A stretch of 20,858 bases of DNA, taken from contig CAAGNV010000075.1 in NCBI GenBank assembly GCA_900771425.1, positions 1 to 20,858 of the forward strand. The letters are read 5' to 3'. Positions 1-8,576 of the stretch are shown one piece after another. The notes below the pieces were generated by a model that was given only the letters and a program-made list of their open reading frames with translations, was not told where the DNA came from and did not search any database. This DNA is from Bacteroidaceae bacterium. Lineage in GTDB: Bacteria; Bacteroidota; Bacteroidia; Bacteroidales; Bacteroidaceae. The position numbers and the translations under genes are program-made. Positions within the stretch are counted from its first letter, which is position 1, and each line of letters opens with the position of its first letter.

Positions 1-121
1 AAATTCTGCCACATCAATCCTACTTCGCTCGGCTTGCCGCTTGCGCAGAGTATCGGAGCAAGAACTACTGTCTACTGACTACTTTTCTACTTAAAGTTGA
101 GCATGCGAAACTTGAATTATA
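1..121 (-). repeat. Dispersed 121-bp repeat, copy 1 (module A, inverted)
   Basis: Bases 1-96 are the exact reverse complement of 14380-14475, and the match continues to base 121 with about three mismatches (down to 14355). The repeat begins at the first base of the window, so it may extend further left. A shorter related copy lies at 20634-20680. No reading frame of note runs through it and no transposase is nearby. It could be a non-autonomous mobile element or a dispersed extragenic repeat; the sequence alone does not decide. Confidence 0.9.
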
Positions 122-249
122 TATACAAATAATAGTCTTGAAATAAATCATACACGGTAATGCGCTTCCATCTCTTTCACCTTTGCCGTGTATGCGGTTG
201 CATATTTATGCATTTTTGTATGTTCCGAAACACACGTTTGACTCCGTGA

Positions 250-361
250 AAAAACGCAGCCAAATCTTAGCGTCGGAAGATTTGGCTCTTCGGGCAATAA
301 GATTTGGTTCTTATGGCGATAAGATTTGGTTCTTCAGGCGCGAAGATATGGCTGCGTTTTT
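250..361. repeat. 22-bp tandem array inside a long inverted repeat (module B, copy 1)
   Basis: Three units begin at 277, 299 and 321, each 22 bp and each opening AAGATTTGG, with a partial fourth at 343. The array is bracketed by inverted arms at 250-268 and 343-361 (AACGCAGCCAAATCTT and its near reverse complement, with one mismatch), so the whole block could fold as one large hairpin. Bases 255-317 recur in inverted orientation at 20423-20485 with three mismatches in 63. No coding function is apparent. Confidence 0.9.
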
Positions 362-534
362 GCTTGGATATAACTGCAGTGATTATCAGTATTATACGTG
401 TTGACGCTTTTGACCTCTGTCTTGACCTCTCCTTGCCGTTCGTATGACTGCATGTTTATGCATTATGTGCATAATTATGCAATCTGGGTGTAGGTAAGGG
501 TGCCGTGCTTTGAATGTGGCAGACCATGATGTGG

Positions 535-580
535 AAAAAAGAACAACTCCGTGGTTGGCTGATTGCTTCCACGGAGTTGT
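535..580 (-). terminator. Intrinsic terminator of the 655-1470 lipoprotein gene
   Basis: A perfect 12-bp stem (543-554 with 569-580, ACAACTCCGTGG and its complement) has a 14-nt loop. Read on the minus strand it is followed by a T-rich run at 542-535. It lies about 75 bp beyond the lipoprotein stop codon, in the right orientation to end that transcript. Confidence 0.85.
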
Positions 581-654
581 GTGATGTTTATGTGCTGCTG
601 TCAGTGTTGCTTACGTCGTGGCGTAGGCTCTTGACTTTGCGGTGTTGTGCCGTC

Positions 655-1470
655 TTACTTGAGAAGGCTTTCGCGGATAACCTTGATGTCCTTGCTCATG
701 TCGGCAACCTGCTGCTTGAACTGGTCAGCTGAGACTGCATTGAGCTTTGAGAGTGGCTGGATTGCTTCGTTGAGCTGAGCGAGTTCTGGACGGTAGTCCT
801 TGAGGTCGTTCAGTGCGTTCATGAACAGTGCGATGCGGTAAGTTACGTTGTCGGCTGCCTGGTCGTCGAAGCATTCGATGAACTTGTTTGAAGGATCCTT
901 TGAAACGACGTAGAGTTCCTCGATGAGGAGTGCGGTTGTTGTTTCCCAGAAGAAGTTCACGCGGTTGTTTGCTTTCTCTTCATCGTAGAAGTTCTGGATG
1001 AGCTTGCTTGGTTCGCTCTCTTCTTCGTTTGCTTCGTTGAGAGTCTTGAATGCAGGGTCGTCAATGTCGGCAACGAGTTTTGTGATAGCAGCCTGATAGC
1101 TGTCGGTGTTCATGCCGTAAGCATCAGCAATAATCTTGTCGGCAAAGAGCATTGATACTGCGCGGTACTTCTGTGAGAGTGTGACGAGACCGTCGGTTGC
1201 TGATGGTGCGAGCAGGTATTCAGGTGCTACTGCCTTCTCTTCATCGGTGAGTGCTATCTCGCCGTTCTTGAGTGACATGATGAATGGCTTGCTCTCCATC
1301 TTTTTGAATTCAGATGCGAGGCTGTCCATCTGTACCTGGATGTACTCTTCAAGTTGCTCTTGCTCAATTGATACTTCTTCTTCTGCCTGGACTTCAGCCT
1401 TCTTCTGGTTGCCAGTACATGATGCGAGCAATGCGAGTGCTGCCAATGATGCTAAAAATACTTTTTTCAT
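655..1470 (-). CDS. Lipoprotein of unknown function
   Basis: A 271-residue protein I do not recognise. The N-terminus is a lipoprotein signal peptide: MKK, a hydrophobic stretch, then the lipobox LLASC with the lipidated cysteine at residue 18. After it comes a very acidic, Glu/Gln-rich stretch (about residues 26-45) and a mostly helical-looking, acidic body with no cysteines or obvious catalytic motif. It should therefore sit on the periplasmic or surface side of a membrane. The gene starts 80 bp after the stop of the large ABC transporter gene on the same strand and is followed by a strong terminator, so the two probably share a transcript. I see no consensus promoter in the 80-bp gap. A role as an accessory lipoprotein of that transporter is only an inference from position. 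Codon use looks like its neighbours. Confidence 0.85.
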   Translation of the reverse strand: MKKVFLASLAALALLASCTGNQKKAEVQAEEEVSIEQEQLEEYIQVQMDSLASEFKKMESKPFIMSLKNGEIALTDEEKAVAPEYLLAPSATDGLVTLSQKYRAVSMLFADKIIADAYGMNTDSYQAAITKLVADIDDPAFKTLNEANEEESEPSKLIQNFYDEEKANNRVNFFWETTTALLIEELYVVSKDPSNKFIECFDDQAADNVTYRIALFMNALNDLKDYRPELAQLNEAIQPLSKLNAVSADQFKQQVADMSKDIKVIRESLLK

Positions 1471-1550
1471 GATGTTTTGTTTTTTTTGATTGGTGAATAA
1501 ATATTTTTTGATTGTTTGAACTTCTGTTGTTTTGCTGCCGCTTGTCGGTG

Positions 1551-4487
1551 TCAGTTATGTTCCTTGCGAACGAACCGGCCTGGGACGTCGTAGAGCAGGC
1601 ATGTCGATACGATGATGCTCATGAGCAGCAGTATGGCTATGTTGCACCACAGTGTCTTGACGTGGCATGTGCCTATGACCTTCTCGCTGCTGTAGAACGG
1701 TGCGCGGCCGCATCGGCTCTGCGGGGTCAGGTATATGAAACCTGCGTCGGGAACGATGTGCCCGTCGACTACTTTGCAGAGTCTTGTTGTCTGCTGGTTG
1801 AGTACCAGATTCTCGAGTTGCAGGTTGTAGTGGTCGCGTTTCAGTTGCGTGATGGCTTCCTTGCCTCTTTCCTGGATGAGTGCGTTGACGTGGCGGTCGA
1901 GGTCGAGTGTGGCTGTGTTGCTACGTCGTGCCAGTATGCTTTCTGCTTGGTCTATAAGCGTTGAGAGTGAATGGTAGTCGTACTTCCCTTCGTATTCCGG
2001 CATGCCGCATACTTCGAGCAGGTGTGGCAGTGATGTCGTGATGACGGTCATGTGGTCTGCTATCTCCTGATTGGTCTGGTCGGCATCTATGTTCTTGCCC
2101 GAATTGAGGTTTTGCTGCTTGGCGCGCATGGTCTCGAGCTGCGACTTCAGTTCCCACAGGTATGCCTCCTTGTAGAATAGGGTAGAGTAGCGCTCCTTGT
2201 CGGCTTCGAAGAAGTTGACTTCGTAGTCGTTGTCGGAGAATGACGTGACGGCAAGTGCCTCGAATGCCCATCGCGACGGGATGATGTCGCCCAGCACAGG
2301 TACGTTGCCGGTGGTGCTGCGGGGTGTGAGGTCAGAGAATTTCACTACGAGTCCGCACAGCAATATCTGTGGTATGAGTAGTATCGGTATGGTGATGTAG
2401 ATTGCCACCACGCTGTTGAGGCATTGCGAAAGCAGAAGTCCTGTGAGTGCTGCAAGGAATGCCGAGATGAACAGTATGAGCCACCATGTGAAGAACATGT
2501 CGGTGATGCCCATGATGGTGTTGCCGACGATGATGAACAGCAGTGTCTGCAGCAGTGTCACGGCTGCCATGAACAGCAACTTTGACCAGATGTAGCTCTT
2601 GTACGAAAGGTTGAGGAACTTCTCGCGCTTGAGCAGTGCACGGTCTTTGATTATCTCTTCGGCGCTGCCGCTCATTCCCAGGAATATGGCAACGATGACG
2701 GCCATGAAGTAGTACGACACGAGGTTGCTGTTGTTCATGATGCTGTAGCCCTCTAACGGAGCGTAGCGTGTGAGCAGTGCACATATCAGTGCGAGCACTG
2801 GTGCCTCAAGCAATGTGATGAGCAGGTATTGCAGGTTCGTTGCCTTTGCCTTGATGTTACGAGCCATGAATATGGCTGTCTGCTTCAGTGGGTTAGGTCG
2901 CTGCTGCTCGGTCGTTGGCAATGGCTCGGTCTTGGTCTTTGCCTTCGGGGCTGTCCTGAGGTACAGTTCATGCCATTCTTTTGGTGTCACCTTGCGCTTG
3001 TCGGTTATCTCGCCCTTGTCGTTGAGTGCTTTCTCGTCGATGATGTTGAGAATGACCTCTGGGTTGACATTTCCGCAGTTAGGGCATGTGCTTACTTCGG
3101 CGTCGGCATAGTTGGCGGCGCGCTTGAAGTATGTGATGGCCTCGATCGGGTTGCCGTCGTATATCGGGTATCCGCCCTTGTCGAGCAGCCATAGCCTGTC
3201 GAATAACTTGAATACGTCGGACGATGGCTGGTGTATGTTGGCAATGATGAGTTTGCCCTTGAATGTCTGTTCCTTCAGCAGGTTGACGACTATCTCGGTG
3301 TCAGCCGACGAAAGTCCTGACGTAGGTTCGTCGAGATAAAGTATCGATGGCTCGCGAATGAGTTCCAATGCTATGTTTAGTCGCTTGCGCTGACCGCCCG
3401 AAATGTATTTGTTGATGGCTGAACCGACCTTGAGGTCGCGTGCTGCTTCGAGCCCGAGGTCGCGCAGTACTGTCATCACCTTACCGTCGAGTTCCTTCTC
3501 CGACATGCCGTCGAAGCAAAGGCGTGCCGTGAACATCAGGTTCTGATAGACAGTGAGTTCCTCGATGAGCAGGTCGTCCTGAGGTACGAAACCAATCAGT
3601 GCCTTGGCACGTGGGTCGTTGATGTCGTATCCGTTGACGGTGACGCTGCCTTTCTGTGGCAGCAACGTGCCGTTGAGCAGCGACAGCAGCGTTGACTTGC
3701 CGACTCCGCTTCCGCCCATGATGGCGACTAACTCGCCGTCGTACAGGTTGAAGGTGAAGTCGTGCATGCCGTTGTCGCCTCCTTGCTTGAAACGGAAGTC
3801 TATGTGGTTGCCCCTCAACTTGATTCGTGGGCGTTCCTTGCTGCTGTCATCGATGTATGGCGACAATGCGTTGTGGTAGTAGAGCGTCTTGTCCTTGTGA
3901 CACTTGATGACTCCGCTCTTTCCCCAAGCCTGAAATGCGTGAGGATGCACGGGTACGTCGTTCATGTTCACTTCCTGACAGCCGTCGTAGTAGAACAGAA
4001 TCTTATTGAACGGCCTCAGCATCAATGTGGTAATCGTACCGCCGCATCCGTCGTATGGCATCGACTTGACATTCTCGTCGCTTGTGTCGCCGCTGACAAA
4101 TGCAGTCAGGTCGCGTAGGGTGTCATCATCAATCTGGAACCCGTCGGCAACGCACTTGAACGTGGCTGCATCGTCGGTCGTTGCTCCTCCGGCATGATGA
4201 ATCTCGATGAGGCGCAGCAACATCAGTACCTGCTCCTCTGCCGAGATCTTACCATGGAGTTTCGAGCAGATGCCAGATACCGAACGGTCGATGTCGAAGT
4301 CGGGCGTGTCCTCGTACAACTCGCGTAAGTTGCGGTATAGGTCGAGCGACGACTCCAAGTCCCTCACGCCGAAATGGTGCATGAGGTAATTGGTCAAGAT
4401 GCTTTCAGCCTGACCTTTCTCTGTCTTGCTCTGCGTTGTGAACAGCGCAAACAGGTTTAAAAGACTTGACAGAACGATGTCGTTCAT
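1551..4487 (-). CDS. ABC transporter fusion: TerB-like N-terminus, ABCG-type ATPase and permease
   Basis: A 978-residue protein that should sit in the inner membrane and use ATP to move an unknown substrate. The first ~130 residues are helical and acidic and resemble a TerB-like domain. The ATPase follows: Walker A GGSGVGKST (258-266), signature SGGQ (363-366), Walker B LYLDEPT with Asp386-Glu387, and H-loop His419. This is the ABCG/white order with ATPase before membrane domain. A CPNCG pair (Cys468, Cys471) lies in the linker and could bind a metal. A cluster of hydrophobic helices spans roughly 560-740, then a long soluble helical segment, then a final helix near the C-terminus. I chose ATG 4487 rather than an upstream TTG at 4547, because the TTG overlaps the -33 box of a good promoter. 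The downstream lipoprotein is probably co-transcribed. ABC membership is very secure; TerB-like is tentative. Confidence 0.93.
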   Translation of the reverse strand: MNDIVLSSLLNLFALFTTQSKTEKGQAESILTNYLMHHFGVRDLESSLDLYRNLRELYEDTPDFDIDRSVSGICSKLHGKISAEEQVLMLLRLIEIHHAGGATTDDAATFKCVADGFQIDDDTLRDLTAFVSGDTSDENVKSMPYDGCGGTITTLMLRPFNKILFYYDGCQEVNMNDVPVHPHAFQAWGKSGVIKCHKDKTLYYHNALSPYIDDSSKERPRIKLRGNHIDFRFKQGGDNGMHDFTFNLYDGELVAIMGGSGVGKSTLLSLLNGTLLPQKGSVTVNGYDINDPRAKALIGFVPQDDLLIEELTVYQNLMFTARLCFDGMSEKELDGKVMTVLRDLGLEAARDLKVGSAINKYISGGQRKRLNIALELIREPSILYLDEPTSGLSSADTEIVVNLLKEQTFKGKLIIANIHQPSSDVFKLFDRLWLLDKGGYPIYDGNPIEAITYFKRAANYADAEVSTCPNCGNVNPEVILNIIDEKALNDKGEITDKRKVTPKEWHELYLRTAPKAKTKTEPLPTTEQQRPNPLKQTAIFMARNIKAKATNLQYLLITLLEAPVLALICALLTRYAPLEGYSIMNNSNLVSYYFMAVIVAIFLGMSGSAEEIIKDRALLKREKFLNLSYKSYIWSKLLFMAAVTLLQTLLFIIVGNTIMGITDMFFTWWLILFISAFLAALTGLLLSQCLNSVVAIYITIPILLIPQILLCGLVVKFSDLTPRSTTGNVPVLGDIIPSRWAFEALAVTSFSDNDYEVNFFEADKERYSTLFYKEAYLWELKSQLETMRAKQQNLNSGKNIDADQTNQEIADHMTVITTSLPHLLEVCGMPEYEGKYDYHSLSTLIDQAESILARRSNTATLDLDRHVNALIQERGKEAITQLKRDHYNLQLENLVLNQQTTRLCKVVDGHIVPDAGFIYLTPQSRCGRAPFYSSEKVIGTCHVKTLWCNIAILLLMSIIVSTCLLYDVPGRFVRKEHN

Positions 4488-4516
4488 AGGACACTTTTGT
4501 AAATGTATAACCTTTG

Positions 4517-4548
4517 CAAAGGTAAATAAAATAAGAATAACGTACAAA
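4517..4548 (-). promoter_or_regulatory. Bacteroidetes-type promoter for the ABC transporter gene
   Basis: Read on the minus strand, TTTG (4548-4545), a 20-nt spacer and TACCTTTG (4524-4517) match the Bacteroides primary-sigma consensus TTTG-N19-21-TAnnTTTG. It lies 29 bp upstream of ATG 4487, giving a short leader, and argues against translation starting at the TTG at 4547. Confidence 0.8.
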
Positions 4549-5022
4549 CATTCTCCGATTTTCTTGCTCTAAAGGGTACAAAATAGTGTGAAATGATGTG
4601 TATTTATGGGAAAAACGTCCTTTTTATGCCTGTCATTTATATGCGTAGTTTATGTGTGCACGTAGTATTGAGCAGTGAAGCTGCATGGTGTAGCGACGTG
4701 ATTTTGCTGTCATGAGCGGCGCTCCTGGTCTGCATATCCTTTGTCGCGGACAATCATGTATGGTGTCGTTGCCAATCATGTATGGTGTCGTTGCCAATCA
4801 TGTATGGTGTCATTGGTAATCATGTATGGTGTCATTGGCAATCATGTATGGTGTCGTGAACGATTGTGCGTGGTGTCGCTGACGGATACATACGCTCGTG
4901 TTTGCCGACACGCCAATGTGTGTTTCGCTTCATGCCAATGTGCAAAAACGCTGTTTCGAATAAATCAAATTGCCTACATTTGTGAAAATAATCGACTGCG
5001 GACTGCGAATAATCACTTTTTA
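4549..5022. other. Divergent intergenic region between ABC transporter and ftsK
   Basis: This gap contains the 22-bp array (4751-4882) and the facing promoters of the two flanking genes. A second -7-like box, TACATTTG at 4975-4982, has only a poor partner upstream and may be a weak extra ftsK promoter. The rest (4549-4706) is AT-rich and shows nothing I can name. The 102-codon frame at 4741-5049 is a by-product of the tandem array. Confidence 0.6.
4751..4882. repeat. 22-bp tandem array (6 units)
   Basis: Six units begin at 4751, 4773, 4795, 4817, 4839 and 4861, exactly 22 bp apart. The first two are identical (AATCATGTATGGTGTCGTTG as core); later ones diverge, the sixth strongly. Two decayed units can be made out upstream at 4729 and 4707, keeping CAT and GTCG in phase. 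The array ends about 140 bp upstream of the ftsK promoter. There are no spacers, so it is not a CRISPR array. Confidence 0.95.
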
Positions 5023-5054
5023 TTTGTAATTGTAAGAAAAAAAGCATAAATTTG
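5023..5054 (+). promoter_or_regulatory. Bacteroidetes-type promoter for ftsK
   Basis: TTTG (5023-5026), a 20-nt spacer and TAAATTTG (5047-5054) give a full match to the Bacteroides consensus. Transcription should start near 5061, leaving a leader of roughly 95 nt before the ftsK ATG. The downstream lolA-like and trxB genes may share this promoter. Confidence 0.8.
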
Positions 5055-5154
5055 TAGCGTGAAATAGTATGTGCCGATTCCGTCGGGGCATCATTGTGGT
5101 ATTTACCACATCAGAGAATGATAACAAATTGATAAAAGTAGAAAGTGAGTTAAT

Positions 5155-7746
5155 ATGGCAGCAAGAAATACGGACAAAACAAAGCAAAACAAATCAAAGA
5201 AAGGCCAAAGCGCAGCCGAAGAGAGTATGGGCAAATGGGCAATAACACGATTCATAATAGGTATCGTGCTGGTGTTCGTTGCAATATATATGCTCATGGC
5301 ATTCACGTCGTTTCTCTATTCCGGCAAGGCCGACTTTGCAAACCTCGACAGCAATGCCGATTTTTATACGCAGTTGGCCAACAAGGCGTTCCACCCTCAT
5401 AACATCTGTGGCGGTGCAGGTGCAAAGGTGGCTTACTTCTTCATCGACGAGTGTTTCGGATGGGCATCGTACCTCATACCGGTATATCTTGTCATGCTCG
5501 GCATCAAGTTGATAGGTTCGTTCCGAATCCGTGCCATCCGATGGTTCATACTGCTCGGACTTGTGATGATGTGGGGCAGTTGGGCACTCAGTGCCATAGC
5601 CAATGATGTGACTCCGCTCGGCAACTTGTTCTATCACGTAGGTGGTCGAAGCGGTGAGAACGTAGTCAACTGGCTGACTACCATGATAGGCGAACCAGGC
5701 GTCTATGGCATCCTTATACTTTTGGCACTCCTGATGCTTGTCTATTTCAGCAAGAAAACCATCACCGTGGTACAGGCATTCTTCCGTATGGAACGCCTGA
5801 AATCGTTCCGTGAACACATATCGAATCATGGAACCAACAACGATGACGCGGATATCGACAATAATACGGAAGCCGATGAACCACATGAGTTTACCGACCC
5901 ACAGCCACAGGAGATAACCGAGTGGGACAAGTTGCAGACACCTGCCAAGACGGAAGAAACCTCAACCGCCAACACGACGACTCCTGCTGACGACACAGTG
6001 AAACCTGCTGACGACACAAAGACTCCTGCTGACGAGGCTCCTGCCGGCTTGTTTGATGAACCAAAGGCAGAGACCCCTGCTGCGACAAACGAGATTGTCT
6101 TCGACACTCCACAGCCTGTGGCAACGCCGAAGGCAGAACCGGCAAACAATGCCGATGACGTGGCAATGACATTCGACAAGGTCGTGGCAACAGCGAAGGC
6201 AAGCGGTGCTCCACAGCACATGGATCTCAGCACACCATACGACCCAAAGAAAGACCTGCAATACTACAAGTACCCAACCTTCTCGCTCCTCGACCAAGGC
6301 ACTGACAGTACACCGACCGTCGATATGGACGAGCAGACAGCCAATAAGGAACGTATCATCAAGGTCCTTCATAGCTTCGGTGTGGAAATCAGTAGCATAA
6401 AGGCAACCATCGGTCCTACCATCACCCTCTACGAAATCACTCCAGCCGAAGGTATGCGCATCTCAAAGATACGTAACCTTGAAGACGACATCGCACTGAG
6501 CCTCGCAGCCGAAGGTATCCGTATCATCGCACCAATACCAGGCAAAGGAACCATCGGTATCGAAGTGCCAAACAAGAAGAAGTGCATCGTGTCGATGGAG
6601 AGCATCCTCAACTCCAAGACCTATCAGGAGTCACGCATGGAACTCCCATGTGCGCTCGGTAAGACCATCACCAACGAGGTATTCATGATTGACTTGGCAA
6701 AGGCACCTCACCTCCTCGTGGCCGGTGCAACAGGTATGGGTAAGTCGGTTGGACTCAATGCCATCGTCACTTCACTCCTTTATAAAAAGCATCCATCAGA
6801 ACTGAAGATAGTGATGGTTGACCCAAAGAAAGTCGAATTCAGCATCTATACTCCTATCATGAACCACTTCCTCGCTATGCTCGAAGAGGAAGACGAACCA
6901 ATCATCACCGACGTTCAGAAGGTAGTGAAGACGCTCAACTCGCTCTGCCAACTCATGGATACACGTTACGACCTGCTCAAGGCTGCGGGTGTACGTAATA
7001 TCAAGGAGTACAACCAGGCCTTCTGCGAACGCCGCCTCAACCCAATGCAAGGTCACGGCTTCATGCCATATTATGTCGTAATCATCGACGAGTTCGGCGA
7101 CCTTATCATGACAGCAGGCAAGGAGATAGAACTCCCGATCTGTCGTATCGCACAGTTGGCACGTGCCGTCGGTATCCACATGATCATCGCAACGCAGCGA
7201 CCTACAGTTCAGATTATTACTGGTACCATCAAGGCAAACTTCCCTGCACGCATCGCTTTCCGTGTAGCAGCAATGCAAGACTCACGTACAATTCTCGACC
7301 GTCCGGGTGCAAACCAACTCATCGGACGCGGCGACATGCTTTACCTCAACGGCGGTGACCCGACACGTGTCCAGTGTGCATTTGTCGATACGCCTGAAGT
7401 GAGCAAGATATGTAACTACATCAGCAAGCAGCAGGGTTATTCTCACCCTGACTACCTGCCTGAGCCACTGGCTGACGGAGAAAGCGCCGGCGGCAACAGC
7501 GATGCTGACCTCAAGCACCTTGATGCCATGTTCGCTGAGTGTGCACGACTCATCGTGTCGTCACAGAGCGGCAGCACATCACTCCTGCAACGTACATACT
7601 CTATCGGCTACAACCGTGCAGGTAAGATTATGGACCAGATGCAGAAGGCAGGCATCGTCGGACCTGTCAACGGTGCCAAGCCACGCGAAGTACTTATTCA
7701 GGATATGAACTCACTGGAGCGACTCCTCGAAAATCTCCAACACTAA
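5155..7746 (+). CDS. ftsK: DNA translocase FtsK
   Basis: An 863-residue septal DNA pump that moves chromosome ends apart during division. The N-terminus has a basic tail and about four membrane helices (near 31-54, 92-120, 128-150 and 178-196). An acidic, Pro/Thr/Ala/Asp-rich linker follows (about 225-345), with PADDT-type units coded by a 21-bp repeat at 6005-6060. The motor has Walker A GATGMGKS (524-531) and Walker B VVIIDE with Asp645-Glu646, then the RecA-like segment IATQRPTV. The C-terminal winged-helix gamma domain (about 800-863, with TSLLQR and SIGYNRAGKIMDQM) reads the orienting DNA sequence. Length and order fit the Bacteroidetes form, which has a short linker. It heads a probable ftsK-lolA-trxB cluster and has its own consensus promoter. 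The ATG at 5155 directly precedes the expected basic N-terminus. Confidence 0.98.
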   Translation: MAARNTDKTKQNKSKKGQSAAEESMGKWAITRFIIGIVLVFVAIYMLMAFTSFLYSGKADFANLDSNADFYTQLANKAFHPHNICGGAGAKVAYFFIDECFGWASYLIPVYLVMLGIKLIGSFRIRAIRWFILLGLVMMWGSWALSAIANDVTPLGNLFYHVGGRSGENVVNWLTTMIGEPGVYGILILLALLMLVYFSKKTITVVQAFFRMERLKSFREHISNHGTNNDDADIDNNTEADEPHEFTDPQPQEITEWDKLQTPAKTEETSTANTTTPADDTVKPADDTKTPADEAPAGLFDEPKAETPAATNEIVFDTPQPVATPKAEPANNADDVAMTFDKVVATAKASGAPQHMDLSTPYDPKKDLQYYKYPTFSLLDQGTDSTPTVDMDEQTANKERIIKVLHSFGVEISSIKATIGPTITLYEITPAEGMRISKIRNLEDDIALSLAAEGIRIIAPIPGKGTIGIEVPNKKKCIVSMESILNSKTYQESRMELPCALGKTITNEVFMIDLAKAPHLLVAGATGMGKSVGLNAIVTSLLYKKHPSELKIVMVDPKKVEFSIYTPIMNHFLAMLEEEDEPIITDVQKVVKTLNSLCQLMDTRYDLLKAAGVRNIKEYNQAFCERRLNPMQGHGFMPYYVVIIDEFGDLIMTAGKEIELPICRIAQLARAVGIHMIIATQRPTVQIITGTIKANFPARIAFRVAAMQDSRTILDRPGANQLIGRGDMLYLNGGDPTRVQCAFVDTPEVSKICNYISKQQGYSHPDYLPEPLADGESAGGNSDADLKHLDAMFAECARLIVSSQSGSTSLLQRTYSIGYNRAGKIMDQMQKAGIVGPVNGAKPREVLIQDMNSLERLLENLQH

Positions 7747-7763
7747 TCCCATCCCTTTCCCCA

Positions 7764-7831
7764 TTCGTCTCATATCCCAGTTTGTCTCATTTCCCAATTC
7801 ATCTCATATCCCAGTTCGTCGCAGTACGTCT
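7764..7831. repeat. 17-bp tandem repeat between ftsK and lolA-like gene
   Basis: Three good 17-bp units begin at 7764, 7781 and 7798, of the form TTCGTCTCATATCCCAG with two or three changes, and a decayed fourth starts at 7815. The array fills most of the 114-bp gap and would lie in the leader of the lolA-like gene if the cluster is one transcript. Confidence 0.85.
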
Positions 7832-7860
7832 GCGACGCCCACCATTAAAACCAACCAACA

Positions 7861-8469
7861 ATGAAACGACTTTTCCTTTCCATCATAGCGTGCTTACTCG
7901 CTGCAGTGAACATCAATGCGCTCGATGCCAAGTCTGTACTCGATAAGGCATCAGCCAACTTCAAGAAGTGTCCGAGCGTCACCATCGGCTATACAGTGTC
8001 CAACGGCGACGACAGCGACAAAGGAACCATCACGCTGCAAGGGCAGAAGTTCTGCAATAGGATGTCGAACATGACCGTGTGGTTCGACGGCAAGACCATG
8101 TGGTCATACAATAAGGACAACGAGGAGGTCAATGTGACTACTCCAAGCGCTTCGCAGGTGGCAAAGATGAATCCGTATGCCTTCCTCAGCATCTACCGCA
8201 AAGGCTATAAGGTGGCATTCGGCAAGAATACCAACCAGTACTACGAAGTCATATTGACAGCCCAGGACGCGAAGACTTCGGTTCAGAAACTCACCGTCCG
8301 CATCAACCGCAGCAATTATCAGCCGGTGTACGTGGTGATGACCAGCAAGAAGACTGGCAACATGACTATCGACATCAATTCATATAAGAAAGGTAAACGA
8401 CAGTCTGACGCTGCCTATCAGTTCAGCAAAACTAAATATCCTAATGTGGAGGTAATCGACCTTAGGTGA
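7861..8469 (+). CDS. lolA: LolA-like outer-membrane lipoprotein carrier
   Basis: A 202-residue periplasmic protein with a signal peptide (MKRLFLSIIACLLAAVNINA, cleavage likely after residue 20). The mature part alternates short beta strands with the pattern of LolA: an early helix with LDKASANF, then GTITLQGQKF, then a WFDGKTMWSYN strand, as expected of the half-barrel that shuttles lipoproteins from the LolCDE complex to the outer membrane. The length is close to that of LolA. No separate promoter is visible; it lies 114 bp after ftsK and 107 bp before trxB on the same strand. FtsK next to a LolA-like protein is an arrangement I remember from other Bacteroidetes. Bacteroidetes carry several divergent LolA-like proteins, so whether this is the main carrier is not certain. 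Confidence 0.85.
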   Translation: MKRLFLSIIACLLAAVNINALDAKSVLDKASANFKKCPSVTIGYTVSNGDDSDKGTITLQGQKFCNRMSNMTVWFDGKTMWSYNKDNEEVNVTTPSASQVAKMNPYAFLSIYRKGYKVAFGKNTNQYYEVILTAQDAKTSVQKLTVRINRSNYQPVYVVMTSKKTGNMTIDINSYKKGKRQSDAAYQFSKTKYPNVEVIDLR

Positions 8470-8540
8470 TAATCTGATAGGGCTAATAGGACTATAAGGC
8501 AAATAAGGCTGATAGACCCAATAAGGCTGATAGGTTCTAT
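8466..8540. repeat. Degenerate 10-11-bp repeat upstream of trxB
   Basis: A run of variants of GATAGGGCTAATA / AATAAGGCTGATAG, spaced about 10-11 bp, fills the gap between the lolA-like stop and trxB. The same sequence family reappears right after the trxB stop, with GATAGACCCAATA shared by both. Confidence 0.75.
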
Positions 8541-8576
8541 CGCATTCATTATCTTCAAACAACCAATCAACAAACA

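Larger units (their letters stand above)
122..654. other. Gene-free stretch with palindromic motifs
   Basis: I see no convincing gene here. A 73-codon open frame at 183-404 runs through repeat DNA and has no protein features. Three 14-mers of the form TGCATnnTTATGCA lie at 199-212, 449-462 and 468-481; the last is a perfect palindrome (TGCATAATTATGCA). The structured 22-bp array at 250-361 and the minus-strand terminator at 535-580 are listed separately. Confidence 0.6.

Noticed and set aside
183..404. 73-codon open frame on the plus strand
   Set aside because: It runs through the module B repeat and has no recognisable protein features.
4488..4547. Longer start (TTG 4547) for the ABC transporter
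   Set aside because: It overlaps the -33 box of a full consensus promoter, so the ribosome start cannot lie there if that promoter is used.
4751..4882. CRISPR array
   Set aside because: The units are directly adjacent with no spacers, and no cas genes are present. The same holds for the other 22-bp arrays.
4741..5049. 102-codon open frame on the plus strand
   Set aside because: It exists only because the 22-bp repeat happens to lack stops in this frame; it has no protein features and overlaps the ftsK promoter.
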